A DNA stretch of 42,905 bases. Source: Spirochaetaceae bacterium UBA6243. GTDB lineage: Bacteria > Spirochaetota > Spirochaetia > Treponematales > Rectinemataceae. The stretch covers positions 23,321-66,225 of the forward strand of contig DJVZ01000051.1 in assembly GCA_002441395.1 (NCBI GenBank), written 5' to 3'. The notes under the pieces were generated by a model. That model did no database searches, had not been told where the DNA came from, and saw nothing but the letters and a program-made list of their open reading frames with translations. Shown in pieces: positions 1 through 7,342 of the stretch; positions within the stretch are counted from its first letter, which is position 1, and each line of letters starts with the position of its first letter. The position numbers and the translations under genes are program-made.

Positions 1-47
1 CTCGTCCGACTTTTGAAAGAACCTCGATAAAAAATCAAATTTTTTTG

Positions 48-76
48 TTGCTGAATGAACATTCATTCATTATAAT
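48..76 (+). promoter_or_regulatory. Sigma70-type promoter of the epimerase gene
   Basis: A -35 box TTGCTG (48-53) and a perfect -10 box TATAAT (71-76) are separated by exactly 17 bases. Transcription would start near 83, giving a very short leader that begins at about the ribosome binding site GAGGA (86-90) before the ATG at 96. An 18-base palindrome fills the spacer, so the promoter is probably repressible. Confidence 0.7.
52..69. promoter_or_regulatory. FadR/TetR-like palindromic operator in the promoter spacer
   Basis: The 18-base sequence TGAATGAACATTCATTCA is an inverted repeat with 8 of 9 paired positions matching. From memory it differs at one position from the operator consensus of Bacillus FadR (TGAATGANTANTCATTCA), a TetR-family regulator of fatty-acid breakdown. 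It lies between the -35 and -10 boxes, so a bound dimer would block RNA polymerase. The TetR gene at 1054-1674 is the nearest candidate regulator, but that link is inference; the regulator at 3109-3726 or an unlinked one could also bind. Confidence 0.6.
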
Positions 77-95
77 ACCGAAAGCGAGGAAAAGA

Positions 96-1106
96 ATGCG
101 TGTCTTTGTAACAGGCGGCTTCGGCAATGTCGGAATGAGCACCGTCCGGGCATTGCTCTCTTTTGGACATGATGTCTGCATATTCGAGCACCCTTCTGCC
201 CGGTCGAGGCGACAAAAACGCCTTCGCGAGCTTCTGCGCGACGGGCGCGACAAGCTCAGAATCTTCTATGGAGACATTACAGACGCAGGCGCGCTGTCCG
301 AGGCCATGGCCTGCGCCGGGGGCCCGGACGCGGTGATACATCTGGCCGGAATAATCCCTCCCCTTGCCGATAGGGAACCGAAACTGGCCAGTCACGTCAA
401 CGTGGGAGGCACCAGGGCCTTGCTTGAGGTCTGCAAGCTCCTCGACCGGCCCCCGCGCGTCATCTTCGCCTCGAGCGTCGCGCTCTATGGAGACAGGCTC
501 GCCAACCCCTGGATTTCCATACAGGACCCCGTCGCCCCAAACGACACCTACAGCGTCACCAAAAATGAATGCGAGGCGCTGTTGCGCGCGAGCGGCCTCG
601 AATGGGTCATCCTGCGTCTCTCATATGTCGTCTCGAGCGACTGGCTCCCCTTTTCCCCCCAACTCTACGATGTTCCGCCGGCGACCCGTCTCGAAGTGGT
701 CCACACCGAAGACGCGGGGCGCGCCTTCGCGAAGGCCTCCGATTCGACCCAGTCTGCCGGCCGCATTTTCAACATTGGAGGCGGACCGGGCTGCCGGACA
801 ACCTACAGAGCTTATCTGGACAGGCTCATGCGCTATTTTGGTCTGGGGAGCTCTTCATTTCTGCCAGACGGGCTCTTCGCGAAGGGCAAGTTTCACTGCG
901 GATGGTTTACCGATTCGGATGCTGCAGAATCGCTTCTGCACTTCAGAAGCAAAACGATCGAGGATTATTATTCGGAAGTCTCCTGGCGCATGCGCGCTGT
1001 GCGCCCCTTGGGAAGCATTGCGGTGTGGGCGGTAAAACCCTGGATCCGCTCGCTCAGTCCATATCAGGCAAAGGCTGGCCGAGTGCGTTCTCCACAGTTT
1101 GTTTAA
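96..1106 (+). CDS. NAD-dependent epimerase/dehydratase (extended SDR)
   Basis: A 336-residue cytosolic short-chain dehydrogenase of the extended (epimerase) type. It opens with the Rossmann nucleotide-binding motif GGFGNVG directly after the start. It has the DAVIHLAG strand, a catalytic serine region (FASSVALYG) and a YSVTKNE motif matching the catalytic YxxxK. The C-terminal part, which binds the substrate in this family, is less typical, so the substrate (nucleotide sugar or other) cannot be named. I chose the ATG at 96 rather than the one at 45 because GAGGA sits upstream and the Rossmann fold begins there; the earlier start would lie upstream of the operator and -10 box. The 3' end overlaps the convergent TetR gene by 53 bases. 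A fatty-acid or lipid-related role is only hinted at by the FadR-like operator. Confidence 0.8.
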   Translation: MRVFVTGGFGNVGMSTVRALLSFGHDVCIFEHPSARSRRQKRLRELLRDGRDKLRIFYGDITDAGALSEAMACAGGPDAVIHLAGIIPPLADREPKLASHVNVGGTRALLEVCKLLDRPPRVIFASSVALYGDRLANPWISIQDPVAPNDTYSVTKNECEALLRASGLEWVILRLSYVVSSDWLPFSPQLYDVPPATRLEVVHTEDAGRAFAKASDSTQSAGRIFNIGGGPGCRTTYRAYLDRLMRYFGLGSSSFLPDGLFAKGKFHCGWFTDSDAAESLLHFRSKTIEDYYSEVSWRMRAVRPLGSIAVWAVKPWIRSLSPYQAKAGRVRSPQFV

Positions 1107-1674
1107 AGAATGCCTGGATATCGGCAGCGCTGATCTTGAGGTCGGTTTTTGAGGCGATTCTGAGTGTCTCGAGTGCTCCAAGCAACAAAACGGTGATGCC
1201 CGTATCGTATTGCTCCGGATCGACATGGGAAACACCGGGCAGCATGCATGCGGACACGAGCCCGGCAATCAAGGCAGCCAAATACTGAAGCTTTTCTTCA
1301 AGCTTCGCGGTGGAACCTGCTTCAGCGAGCAACAGCATGATGAGTTCAACATCGCTGAAGAGCCTTGGAAGCGCGCCATTTACAAGGAAAGACAATGCTT
1401 TAAGTGATTGTGCATGTGCATCGTCGGATCGCTCAGCCGTTTTGCTCACCTTAAGACCATCTTCTGTCCAGGTGCGGAATTCGCTCCATCCTTCTTCGAT
1501 AATTGTCTCGACGAGCGCCTGTTTTGAATCAAAATACGTATAGATGCTGCCGACAGGGATACCGATCTCCTCAGCGATCGCGCTCATGGACACATCGAAA
1601 TTCCTGGTGGCAAAAAGACGCTTCGCCGTCTCCAGAATGAGCGCCCTCTTTTCCATGGTCTTCACCCGAGCCAT
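1054..1674 (-). CDS. TetR/AcrR-family transcriptional regulator
   Basis: A 206-residue repressor-type protein. Residues 10-55 are a typical TetR helix-turn-helix: ILETAKRLF followed by the recognition part GIPVGSIYTYFDSKQAL. The remainder is the variable helical ligand-binding domain, so the ligand cannot be read from sequence. A run of G lies upstream of the ATG as a possible ribosome binding site; an internal ATG six codons in is an alternative start. It is convergent with and overlaps the epimerase gene, whose promoter carries a TetR-type palindrome. The asparaginase-like gene lies 17 bases upstream on the same strand, so the two may be co-transcribed. Confidence 0.85.
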   Translation of the reverse strand: MARVKTMEKRALILETAKRLFATRNFDVSMSAIAEEIGIPVGSIYTYFDSKQALVETIIEEGWSEFRTWTEDGLKVSKTAERSDDAHAQSLKALSFLVNGALPRLFSDVELIMLLLAEAGSTAKLEEKLQYLAALIAGLVSACMLPGVSHVDPEQYDTGITVLLLGALETLRIASKTDLKISAADIQAFFKQTVENALGQPLPDMD

Positions 1675-1691
1675 GCCAGTTACCCCCCGTC

Positions 1692-2195
1692 CTAGATCTC
1701 TTCAAAAATGCCCTGCGCCTTATTCTTGCGCACTTTATCCCAATTGAAAATCCTCCCGTTCATGGAGATATAGACTCCGCGCGGCAAAAGCTGGACCGCT
1801 GAAAAGGCGGTCCCAAAATTGAACAATGCGTCGGAATCGAGAATCTTGTAGGGGATCATCGCTCCCGTCAACACAATGGTCTTGTCCAGCCCCGCTTGGC
1901 CAATAAGCCGCGCCGTTTCCGCCATGGTGTCGGTCCCGTGCGTAATAATGATGTGCTTTTCGGAAGCCCGTGCGCAGGACTCAAACACCGAGCGGCGATT
2001 TTCATCCTGCATACGGAGACTGTCGATGAGTTGATTGAGTTCAACCTGCACGGGAAGGGAAACGCGCGCCAGCTTCAATATTTCGGGAAGATGTGTATCA
2101 ATAAAAGTCAATTCGCCTTTTATTTCATCGTAATGTTTATCAAAAGTTCCGCCTGTGACGATCACGCGGATTGATTCAGGATTCATAGATGTCAT
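1692..2195 (-). CDS. Single-domain asparaginase-like protein
   Basis: A 167-residue protein matching only the N-terminal domain of type I/II L-asparaginases. It has both threonine motifs of that fold: VTGGTFDK near residue 14 and HGTDTMAETA near residue 85, followed by the IVLTGAMIP strand. Full asparaginases are about 330 residues with a second domain that completes the active site. This protein ends cleanly after the first domain, as known small stand-alone members do, so it is not obviously a broken gene. Amidase activity is therefore uncertain. No convincing ribosome binding site precedes either ATG (2195 or 2186). It is probably transcribed from the AT-rich gap upstream, together with the TetR gene that follows. 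Confidence 0.7.
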   Translation of the reverse strand: MTSMNPESIRVIVTGGTFDKHYDEIKGELTFIDTHLPEILKLARVSLPVQVELNQLIDSLRMQDENRRSVFESCARASEKHIIITHGTDTMAETARLIGQAGLDKTIVLTGAMIPYKILDSDALFNFGTAFSAVQLLPRGVYISMNGRIFNWDKVRKNKAQGIFEEI

Positions 2196-2303
2196 ATTTT
2201 AACACAAAACAAGAGCTATTTCCAGTAGAACATATAATAAGTTATTTAATATTATTTAATTATTTTTATTTAATGTATTAATTCTAATTTATATTCTGAC
2301 CTC

Positions 2304-2331
2304 TTGACTATTTTTCAGAGATTATTACTAT
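2304..2331 (+). promoter_or_regulatory. Probable promoter of the lytic transglycosylase gene
   Basis: TTGACT (2304-2309) matches five of six -35 positions and is followed after 16 bases by TACTAT (2326-2331), four of six for a -10 box. It lies in the very AT-rich divergent gap 2196-2393, where chance matches are common, hence modest confidence. Confidence 0.4.
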
Positions 2332-2393
2332 TCTTATAAATTTGCAGTATATTTTTTCTGCAACACGTTATTATTTTTTGGAGGATTTTCAGA

Positions 2394-3095
2394 GTGCAAT
2401 CTGAAAAAAAAATTAGTTCTATTACAAGAAATAAGGCAGCAAGGCTTGTTATTGCGGCCTCTTTCTGTATTGCTTCTTTTTTCTTGATATCATCATCAGC
2501 AACGTTATTTGAAACTAGAGCATTTTGGAATTCAAAGAAAAACATTTCTAGTATCTTATTTTCTATAAATATTGGTGATACAGATATTTATGATGATCCA
2601 ATTTTGAAGTTATATACCAATGCAAAAACTAAAAATCAGGTTTTAAAATTTTTCTCCGCCATTACCAATTCCGAACGTGTTGCAAAAGCAATTCTCGACA
2701 ATTCAGTCGAGCACAATGTCAGGCCAAGTCTGGCATTCGCGGTCGCCTATGTCGAGAGCCGCTATAATCCAAAAGCCCGCTCGAAGAACAGCTCTGGCTC
2801 GCTCAACAGCGGCCTTTTTCAGCTGAATTCGTCGGTGTTTGGCATGACAAGCGAAACGCTTATGTATGATCCCTATCACAATGCCAAACTTGGCCTCAGC
2901 CACCTGGAGGAATACCTCAATCTGAGTGACGATGAATTTTCCGCGCTCGCGGCGTACAATGCGGGGATTACGCGAATATCGGAACAGGGAATTCCGGGCA
3001 TGACATTCAAGTATATTTCTGACGTCTCGATCATGGAGCGCAAGATCATGAACTTGTTCGTGGCCAGCATGGCGCTGAACAACAATGCGCTATAA
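2394..3095 (+). CDS. Membrane-anchored lytic transglycosylase-like protein
   Basis: A 233-residue protein with an N-terminal hydrophobic segment at about residues 17-37, serving as an anchor or uncleaved signal, followed by a single SLT (goose-lysozyme-like) domain from about residue 95. The catalytic glutamate is E121 in AYVESRYNP. GLFQLNSSVFG and ALAAYNAG match the conserved GLMQ and AYNAG blocks. Such enzymes cut the glycan strand of peptidoglycan in the periplasm. The start is GTG at 2394, chosen because GGAGG lies nine bases upstream. The first 250 bases are AT-rich with codons unlike the rest, and composition shifts sharply near base 2650, where the catalytic domain begins. It meets the TetR gene at 3109 tail to tail with a 13-base gap. 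Confidence 0.8.
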   Translation: MQSEKKISSITRNKAARLVIAASFCIASFFLISSSATLFETRAFWNSKKNISSILFSINIGDTDIYDDPILKLYTNAKTKNQVLKFFSAITNSERVAKAILDNSVEHNVRPSLAFAVAYVESRYNPKARSKNSSGSLNSGLFQLNSSVFGMTSETLMYDPYHNAKLGLSHLEEYLNLSDDEFSALAAYNAGITRISEQGIPGMTFKYISDVSIMERKIMNLFVASMALNNNAL

Positions 3096-3108
3096 TTTGA
3101 AGCCTTTG

Positions 3109-3726
3109 CTACATTTTTTGCGTGCCTGCCGGACCGCGCATGCTCTGTACAAAAGGTGAGAGGGCTTCGCGGAGGCCTGTCGCTTCTTTTCGCCCAAGCA
3201 CCACAAGCCGGAAAACACCCGCTTCCACAAGCGCAAAGAACATTTCCACGGTGCCTTTTACCGAGGAAGCCTCATTGAATTCGCCACGCCGCTTGCCCTC
3301 GATCACGATATCCGCGAGGATGTGGCGCATGCGCACGGTCCGGCGACGCACTTTTTCGTCGGGGTTCCCTCCGGAGGCCTTGAGTCTCAGCAAATAGTCC
3401 ATGACGATAGAGAGCAGTCTCGATTCTTTTTCGCACGCCTCGACCACTATTTCACCAATCTTGAGTATTTTTTCTTCGCTGTTCAGGTGCTCATCGTGAG
3501 CGACAATCGCGATTTCGGATTCGAGCGAACCGAGAAACCTCTTGAGGCTTTCGTTAAAAATCTGTTTTTTATTGTCGAAATACAGATAGAGAATTGTGCG
3601 GGTTATGCCGCAGCGTTCGGCAATTTTCTGAAATGTGGTATCTTCATAGCCTTCTTCGATGAACACATCGAGGGCCTTTTCAAGAATTTCCTGTTTGCGC
3701 TTTTCATGCGCAATTTGTCCAGACAA
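3109..3726 (-). CDS. TetR/AcrR-family transcriptional regulator
   Basis: A 205-residue regulator with the N-terminal TetR DNA-binding domain at residues 12-57: ILEKALDVFIEEGYEDTTF then GITRTILYLYFDNKKQIF. The C-terminal helical domain carries no recognisable ligand signature. The start codon is TTG at 3726, preceded by GAGGAGG five bases upstream; no ATG is placed as well. It is divergent from the GH13 gene at 3851, and the shared 124-base gap holds its promoter and a direct repeat that could be its operator. Regulation of the GH13-addBA block is a reasonable but unproven guess. Confidence 0.85.
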   Translation of the reverse strand: MSGQIAHEKRKQEILEKALDVFIEEGYEDTTFQKIAERCGITRTILYLYFDNKKQIFNESLKRFLGSLESEIAIVAHDEHLNSEEKILKIGEIVVEACEKESRLLSIVMDYLLRLKASGGNPDEKVRRRTVRMRHILADIVIEGKRRGEFNEASSVKGTVEMFFALVEAGVFRLVVLGRKEATGLREALSPFVQSMRGPAGTQKM

Positions 3727-3750
3727 AATGACCTCCTCTGTTAATATGTT

Positions 3751-3779
3751 ATTATAGCATAGAGCTTATTTTTCGTACA
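3751..3779 (-). promoter_or_regulatory. Promoter of the TetR gene at 3109-3726
   Basis: On the minus strand a perfect TATAAT (3751-3756) lies 17 bases from a weak -35 box TGTACG (3774-3779). The start of transcription would fall about 20 bases before the TTG start. The -35 box overlaps the first copy of a direct repeat, consistent with autoregulation. Confidence 0.5.
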
Positions 3780-3792
3780 CAGCTCATTTTTC
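3763..3792. repeat. Short direct repeat in the divergent TetR/GH13 gap
   Basis: AGCTTATTTTTC (3763-3774) and AGCTCATTTTTC (3781-3792) match at 11 of 12 positions and are spaced 18 bases start to start. The first copy overlaps the -35 region of the TetR promoter and both lie upstream of the GH13 gene. It may be a regulator binding site; no partner is known. Confidence 0.4.
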
Positions 3793-3850
3793 CTCTTGGT
3801 TCGTTGCCCGCAGGCAGAATACCGAGTATAGTTACTCCAGGAGCAGAGCA

Positions 3851-6800
3851 ATGGCATTACAGATAAACAGAACATTAAGGTCTCAAAATACACCTCCTAA
3901 ACACCTCTGGATGCCTTCCGGAGCGGTCGCGATACCTGATGCTGTGTCCGCGCGCCTTGTCGCGCGAAAATTTCAGCTTCCGGCGGGAGAGTTGCGGGCC
4001 CTATCCCTGATCGACGACGCTTCGCGGATCATTATCGATGTATACCGAAAGCGGCTTTCAAAAACGCTCGACCAAATCGCGAGTCCGGCACTCACGGCGT
4101 CAGGCGACCGCGCCGCGCTTCTCCAGGTGCTGCAAGAACTCACCCTCGAATTTCCGCCCGCCCCAATGTATGATGGCTTGGCAGAGCCTGGGGACTGGCT
4201 CGAATCCTCCACTGCTGACAAAGGAGGCAGCGGCAGGCCCCATCGTGAGCTTGCGATAGAGCAATTCGTGCTCATCCGGCTTTTCAACGAGAATCCGGCA
4301 TGCGGCCCTTACCGGATACTTTTCGATGATGGCGTTTCGCCTGCCGGAGCCACCAGCCCGGGCACAATTTCGGCAAAAACACCGTATCTAAAAGTTTTTG
4401 CGCGCCTTGAAGAAGCGCTGAAAACGCTGCCTGGGCTCTCGCACGAAAAGGGGAAAACCCTTGATCTCATAAGCTTTTTAAGGGAACCGGCCAAGCGTGC
4501 ACCCCATTCCCTCAAGGCACAGCTCGAGTGGATCATACAAAACTGGGGCGAGCTTCTGGGCGATTTTCGGCTCGCGCTTCTGGCCGGTATCGACATGATC
4601 AATGAGGAGACCGCGCCGCGCTTTCCGCCGGGGCCCGGTCCTGTCCGCGCGTATCAATATCGCAGCAGTCTGCATGAATATGAGAAATTCAGCACCGACA
4701 GGAATTGGATGCCTTCGGTCGTGCTCCTCGCGAAAAATGCGCTCGTGTGGCTGCATCAGCTGTCGAAGACGTACGGGAAAGAGATTGCCCGGCTCGACCA
4801 GATCCCCGAGGAAGAGCTCATCACCATGGCGGAGCGCGGCATCAATGGGCTCTGGCTCATTGGCATTTGGCAGCGAAGCCCGGCAAGCGAAAAAATAAAG
4901 AAACTCTGCGGGAATCCGGAGGCCACGGCATCGGCGTACTCCCTGTTCGACTATGAAATAAGCCCTGAGCTCGGCGGGTGGGAGGCCCTCGACGCCTTCA
5001 GGGAGAGCTGCGGGCGGTTCGGCATTCGGTTGGCGGCCGACATGGTGCCAAACCACACAGGCATCGATTCGTTTTGGGTGCGAACAAGGCCAGAGCTCTT
5101 CATGAGCCTGCCCTATTGTCCCTACCCTGGCTATACCTTCAATGGACCCGACCTCTCGAGCGATCCTTCGGTTGGCATCTGGCTTGAGGACCACTACTTC
5201 AATCGTACGGACGCCGCAGTCGTGTTCAAGAGGCTCGATCGGCATACTGGAGAAATCCGCTACATCTACCACGGGAATGACGGCACGGGCATGCCCTGGA
5301 ACGACACCGCCCAGATAGACTTTCTCAACCCCGCCGCGCGCGAAGCGGTCAAAGAGCGAATTCTCCATGTCGCATCCCATTTCAGCATCATCCGCTTTGA
5401 CGCGGCGATGGTGCTCGCGAAACAGCACATTCGCCGTCTCTGGTATCCGGCACCCGGAGAGGGTGGCGCGATCCCTTCGCGCTCCGAGCATGCCATAAGT
5501 GATGAGGCCTTCGACAAGGCGATCCCAAACGAGTTCTGGCGCGAAGTGGTGGATCTGTGCGCGGAAAAAGCGCCGGACACCCTTTTGCTTGCGGAGGCCT
5601 TCTGGCTCATGGAGGGCTATTTCGTCCGCACTCTGGGCATGCACCGCGTCTACAATTCGGCCTTCATGAACATGCTCAAGGACGAAAAGAACTCGCTCTA
5701 CCGTCTCACTATAAAGAACACACAGGAATTCGACCGCGACATATTGAAACGCTTTGTCAATTTTATGAGCAACCCCGACGAAGAGACGGCGGTCGCGCAA
5801 TTCGGCAAGGGTGACAAATACTTTGGCGTCGCGACAATGCTGGCCACTACGCCAGGTCTGCCGATGATCGCGCATGGCCAAATCGAGGGCTTTACCGAAA
5901 AGTATGGCATGGAGTTCAAGCGTTCCTATTGGGACGAAACACCCGACCGTGATTTTATCGCGCGCCACGAACGCGAAATTTTCCCTCTTTTGCGCCTGCG
6001 CCCCCTTTTTTCGGAAATAGAACATTTCTATCTCTTCGATTATATGCGGGGCGACACCACGATCGATGAAAATGTCTTTGCCTACACTAATGGACAAGGC
6101 GGGCAGCGCACGCTCGTATTCTACAATAACCACTGGGAGCGCACCTTCGGACGCATTCACACTTCCTGCGCGTTCGCGCAAAAGACCCCCCAGGGCGGGA
6201 AGCATCTCGAAACCACGAGCCTCGCGAATGCTCTCGGCGTAGAGGCCTCGCCTGACAATTACGTCATAATGCACGAAATCCGCTCCAGGCTCTGGTACAT
6301 TTACCGCAGCGAAGATATTGCCGCAGACGGTCTTTCGGTGCCGCTCGAGGGTTATCAAAGCAAAGTCTTTCTCGAGATTGCGAATGTGCTCGATACGGAA
6401 GGCCGCTATGCCAGGCTCTATGAAATTGTCGATTCAAAAGGAATCGCCGACCTCGACGACGCGCTGCTCGAGGCGGATCAGCCCGATCTCTTCCGTGCGC
6501 TCCACAATGCGATCAGCAGCCTGAGCAGCGTCGAAGCGGTGCAGGACCTCTCAAAAGCGGAAGCCATACAGCGGGCAGCGATCTTCTCCGAGATGTTCTT
6601 CTCGCGGCTCTGCGCGATAGCGGGCAGCGATGACACAGGCGCCGCATACAGAAGTGAAGCAGTACGGAACGCAATCGCCTGGCTGAGGACTGTGCTTGCG
6701 GCGCTGTACAGGACGGGTGTAAGCGACGTATCTGCAGAGGGCCTTGCATTACAGTTTGAAAATCCGCGCCACAGGCTTATTCTGCTGGTCTATTCGTTCG

Positions 6801-7342
6801 TGGCGGCGCTCGCAAAATCCTTTGCCGCGGACGGTTTGAAGGAAGAAATTGGCCGCATGATCGACGAATATCGCATCGCGAAAAAACTCAAAGAATTTGC
6901 GGTGGAGTTGAGCCGCACAATGCCCGAAGACGAAAAGGACTACGATGCTTCAATGAGCGCCGAAGTGGCGATCGCCTGGGCGCTGAGAAAGGAAAAGCAG
7001 CTCACTGAACTCGAAATGCCGCCCGCCTCCGCAACTTCCCTGAAGCTTCACGCACACGAAATTCTCGCATGGGCCTTTTCCGACTCGCTCATGCGCATGG
7101 CCCTTGGTATAAATCATTATCGTGGAATAGAATATTTTCATAAAGAGCGCTTTGAGACCTTCGCGTGGCTGCTGCCTGCCTGTGCATGGATCGACTCGAT
7201 TGGCCCGAGCGAGCCCCGCATGGATTTGAAAGCACTGGCATCGTGGAAAGCCTTGGCGCAATTGCTTGTGGAGCAGGCCGCGGACGCAGGCTACATGACG
7301 AATGTCATGCTTGAAGATACAGCGGCTGCCGCGCGCGAGTGA
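3851..7342 (+). CDS. Large GH13 (alpha-amylase fold) glycosidase-like protein
   Basis: A 1163-residue protein, far longer than a typical amylase (450-700). The central barrel spans about residues 320-740. Family motifs are visible: region I DMVPNHTG (from D397), region II with nucleophile D517 (RFDAAMVL), region III with acid/base E582 (LLAEAFW) and a region IV equivalent with D643 in NPD, where the family normally has NHD, so the substrate-contact histidine is replaced by proline. No signal peptide is seen, so it is probably cytoplasmic and acts on internal glucan or oligosaccharides. The N-terminal 300 and C-terminal 400 residues are helical and unassigned. GGAG lies eight bases before the ATG. 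Its stop overlaps the GTG of the AddB-like gene, so the three genes are likely one operon. Exact substrate and whether it hydrolyses or transfers are unknown. Confidence 0.75.
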   Translation: MALQINRTLRSQNTPPKHLWMPSGAVAIPDAVSARLVARKFQLPAGELRALSLIDDASRIIIDVYRKRLSKTLDQIASPALTASGDRAALLQVLQELTLEFPPAPMYDGLAEPGDWLESSTADKGGSGRPHRELAIEQFVLIRLFNENPACGPYRILFDDGVSPAGATSPGTISAKTPYLKVFARLEEALKTLPGLSHEKGKTLDLISFLREPAKRAPHSLKAQLEWIIQNWGELLGDFRLALLAGIDMINEETAPRFPPGPGPVRAYQYRSSLHEYEKFSTDRNWMPSVVLLAKNALVWLHQLSKTYGKEIARLDQIPEEELITMAERGINGLWLIGIWQRSPASEKIKKLCGNPEATASAYSLFDYEISPELGGWEALDAFRESCGRFGIRLAADMVPNHTGIDSFWVRTRPELFMSLPYCPYPGYTFNGPDLSSDPSVGIWLEDHYFNRTDAAVVFKRLDRHTGEIRYIYHGNDGTGMPWNDTAQIDFLNPAAREAVKERILHVASHFSIIRFDAAMVLAKQHIRRLWYPAPGEGGAIPSRSEHAISDEAFDKAIPNEFWREVVDLCAEKAPDTLLLAEAFWLMEGYFVRTLGMHRVYNSAFMNMLKDEKNSLYRLTIKNTQEFDRDILKRFVNFMSNPDEETAVAQFGKGDKYFGVATMLATTPGLPMIAHGQIEGFTEKYGMEFKRSYWDETPDRDFIARHEREIFPLLRLRPLFSEIEHFYLFDYMRGDTTIDENVFAYTNGQGGQRTLVFYNNHWERTFGRIHTSCAFAQKTPQGGKHLETTSLANALGVEASPDNYVIMHEIRSRLWYIYRSEDIAADGLSVPLEGYQSKVFLEIANVLDTEGRYARLYEIVDSKGIADLDDALLEADQPDLFRALHNAISSLSSVEAVQDLSKAEAIQRAAIFSEMFFSRLCAIAGSDDTGAAYRSEAVRNAIAWLRTVLAALYRTGVSDVSAEGLALQFENPRHRLILLVYSFVAALAKSFAADGLKEEIGRMIDEYRIAKKLKEFAVELSRTMPEDEKDYDASMSAEVAIAWALRKEKQLTELEMPPASATSLKLHAHEILAWAFSDSLMRMALGINHYRGIEYFHKERFETFAWLLPACAWIDSIGPSEPRMDLKALASWKALAQLLVEQAADAGYMTNVMLEDTAAAARE

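Noticed and set aside
4478..6358. A 626-codon open frame on the minus strand inside the GH13 gene
   Set aside because: It lies fully opposite a gene with clear GH13 motifs, has no recognisable domain and follows from the GC-rich codon pattern of the sense strand.
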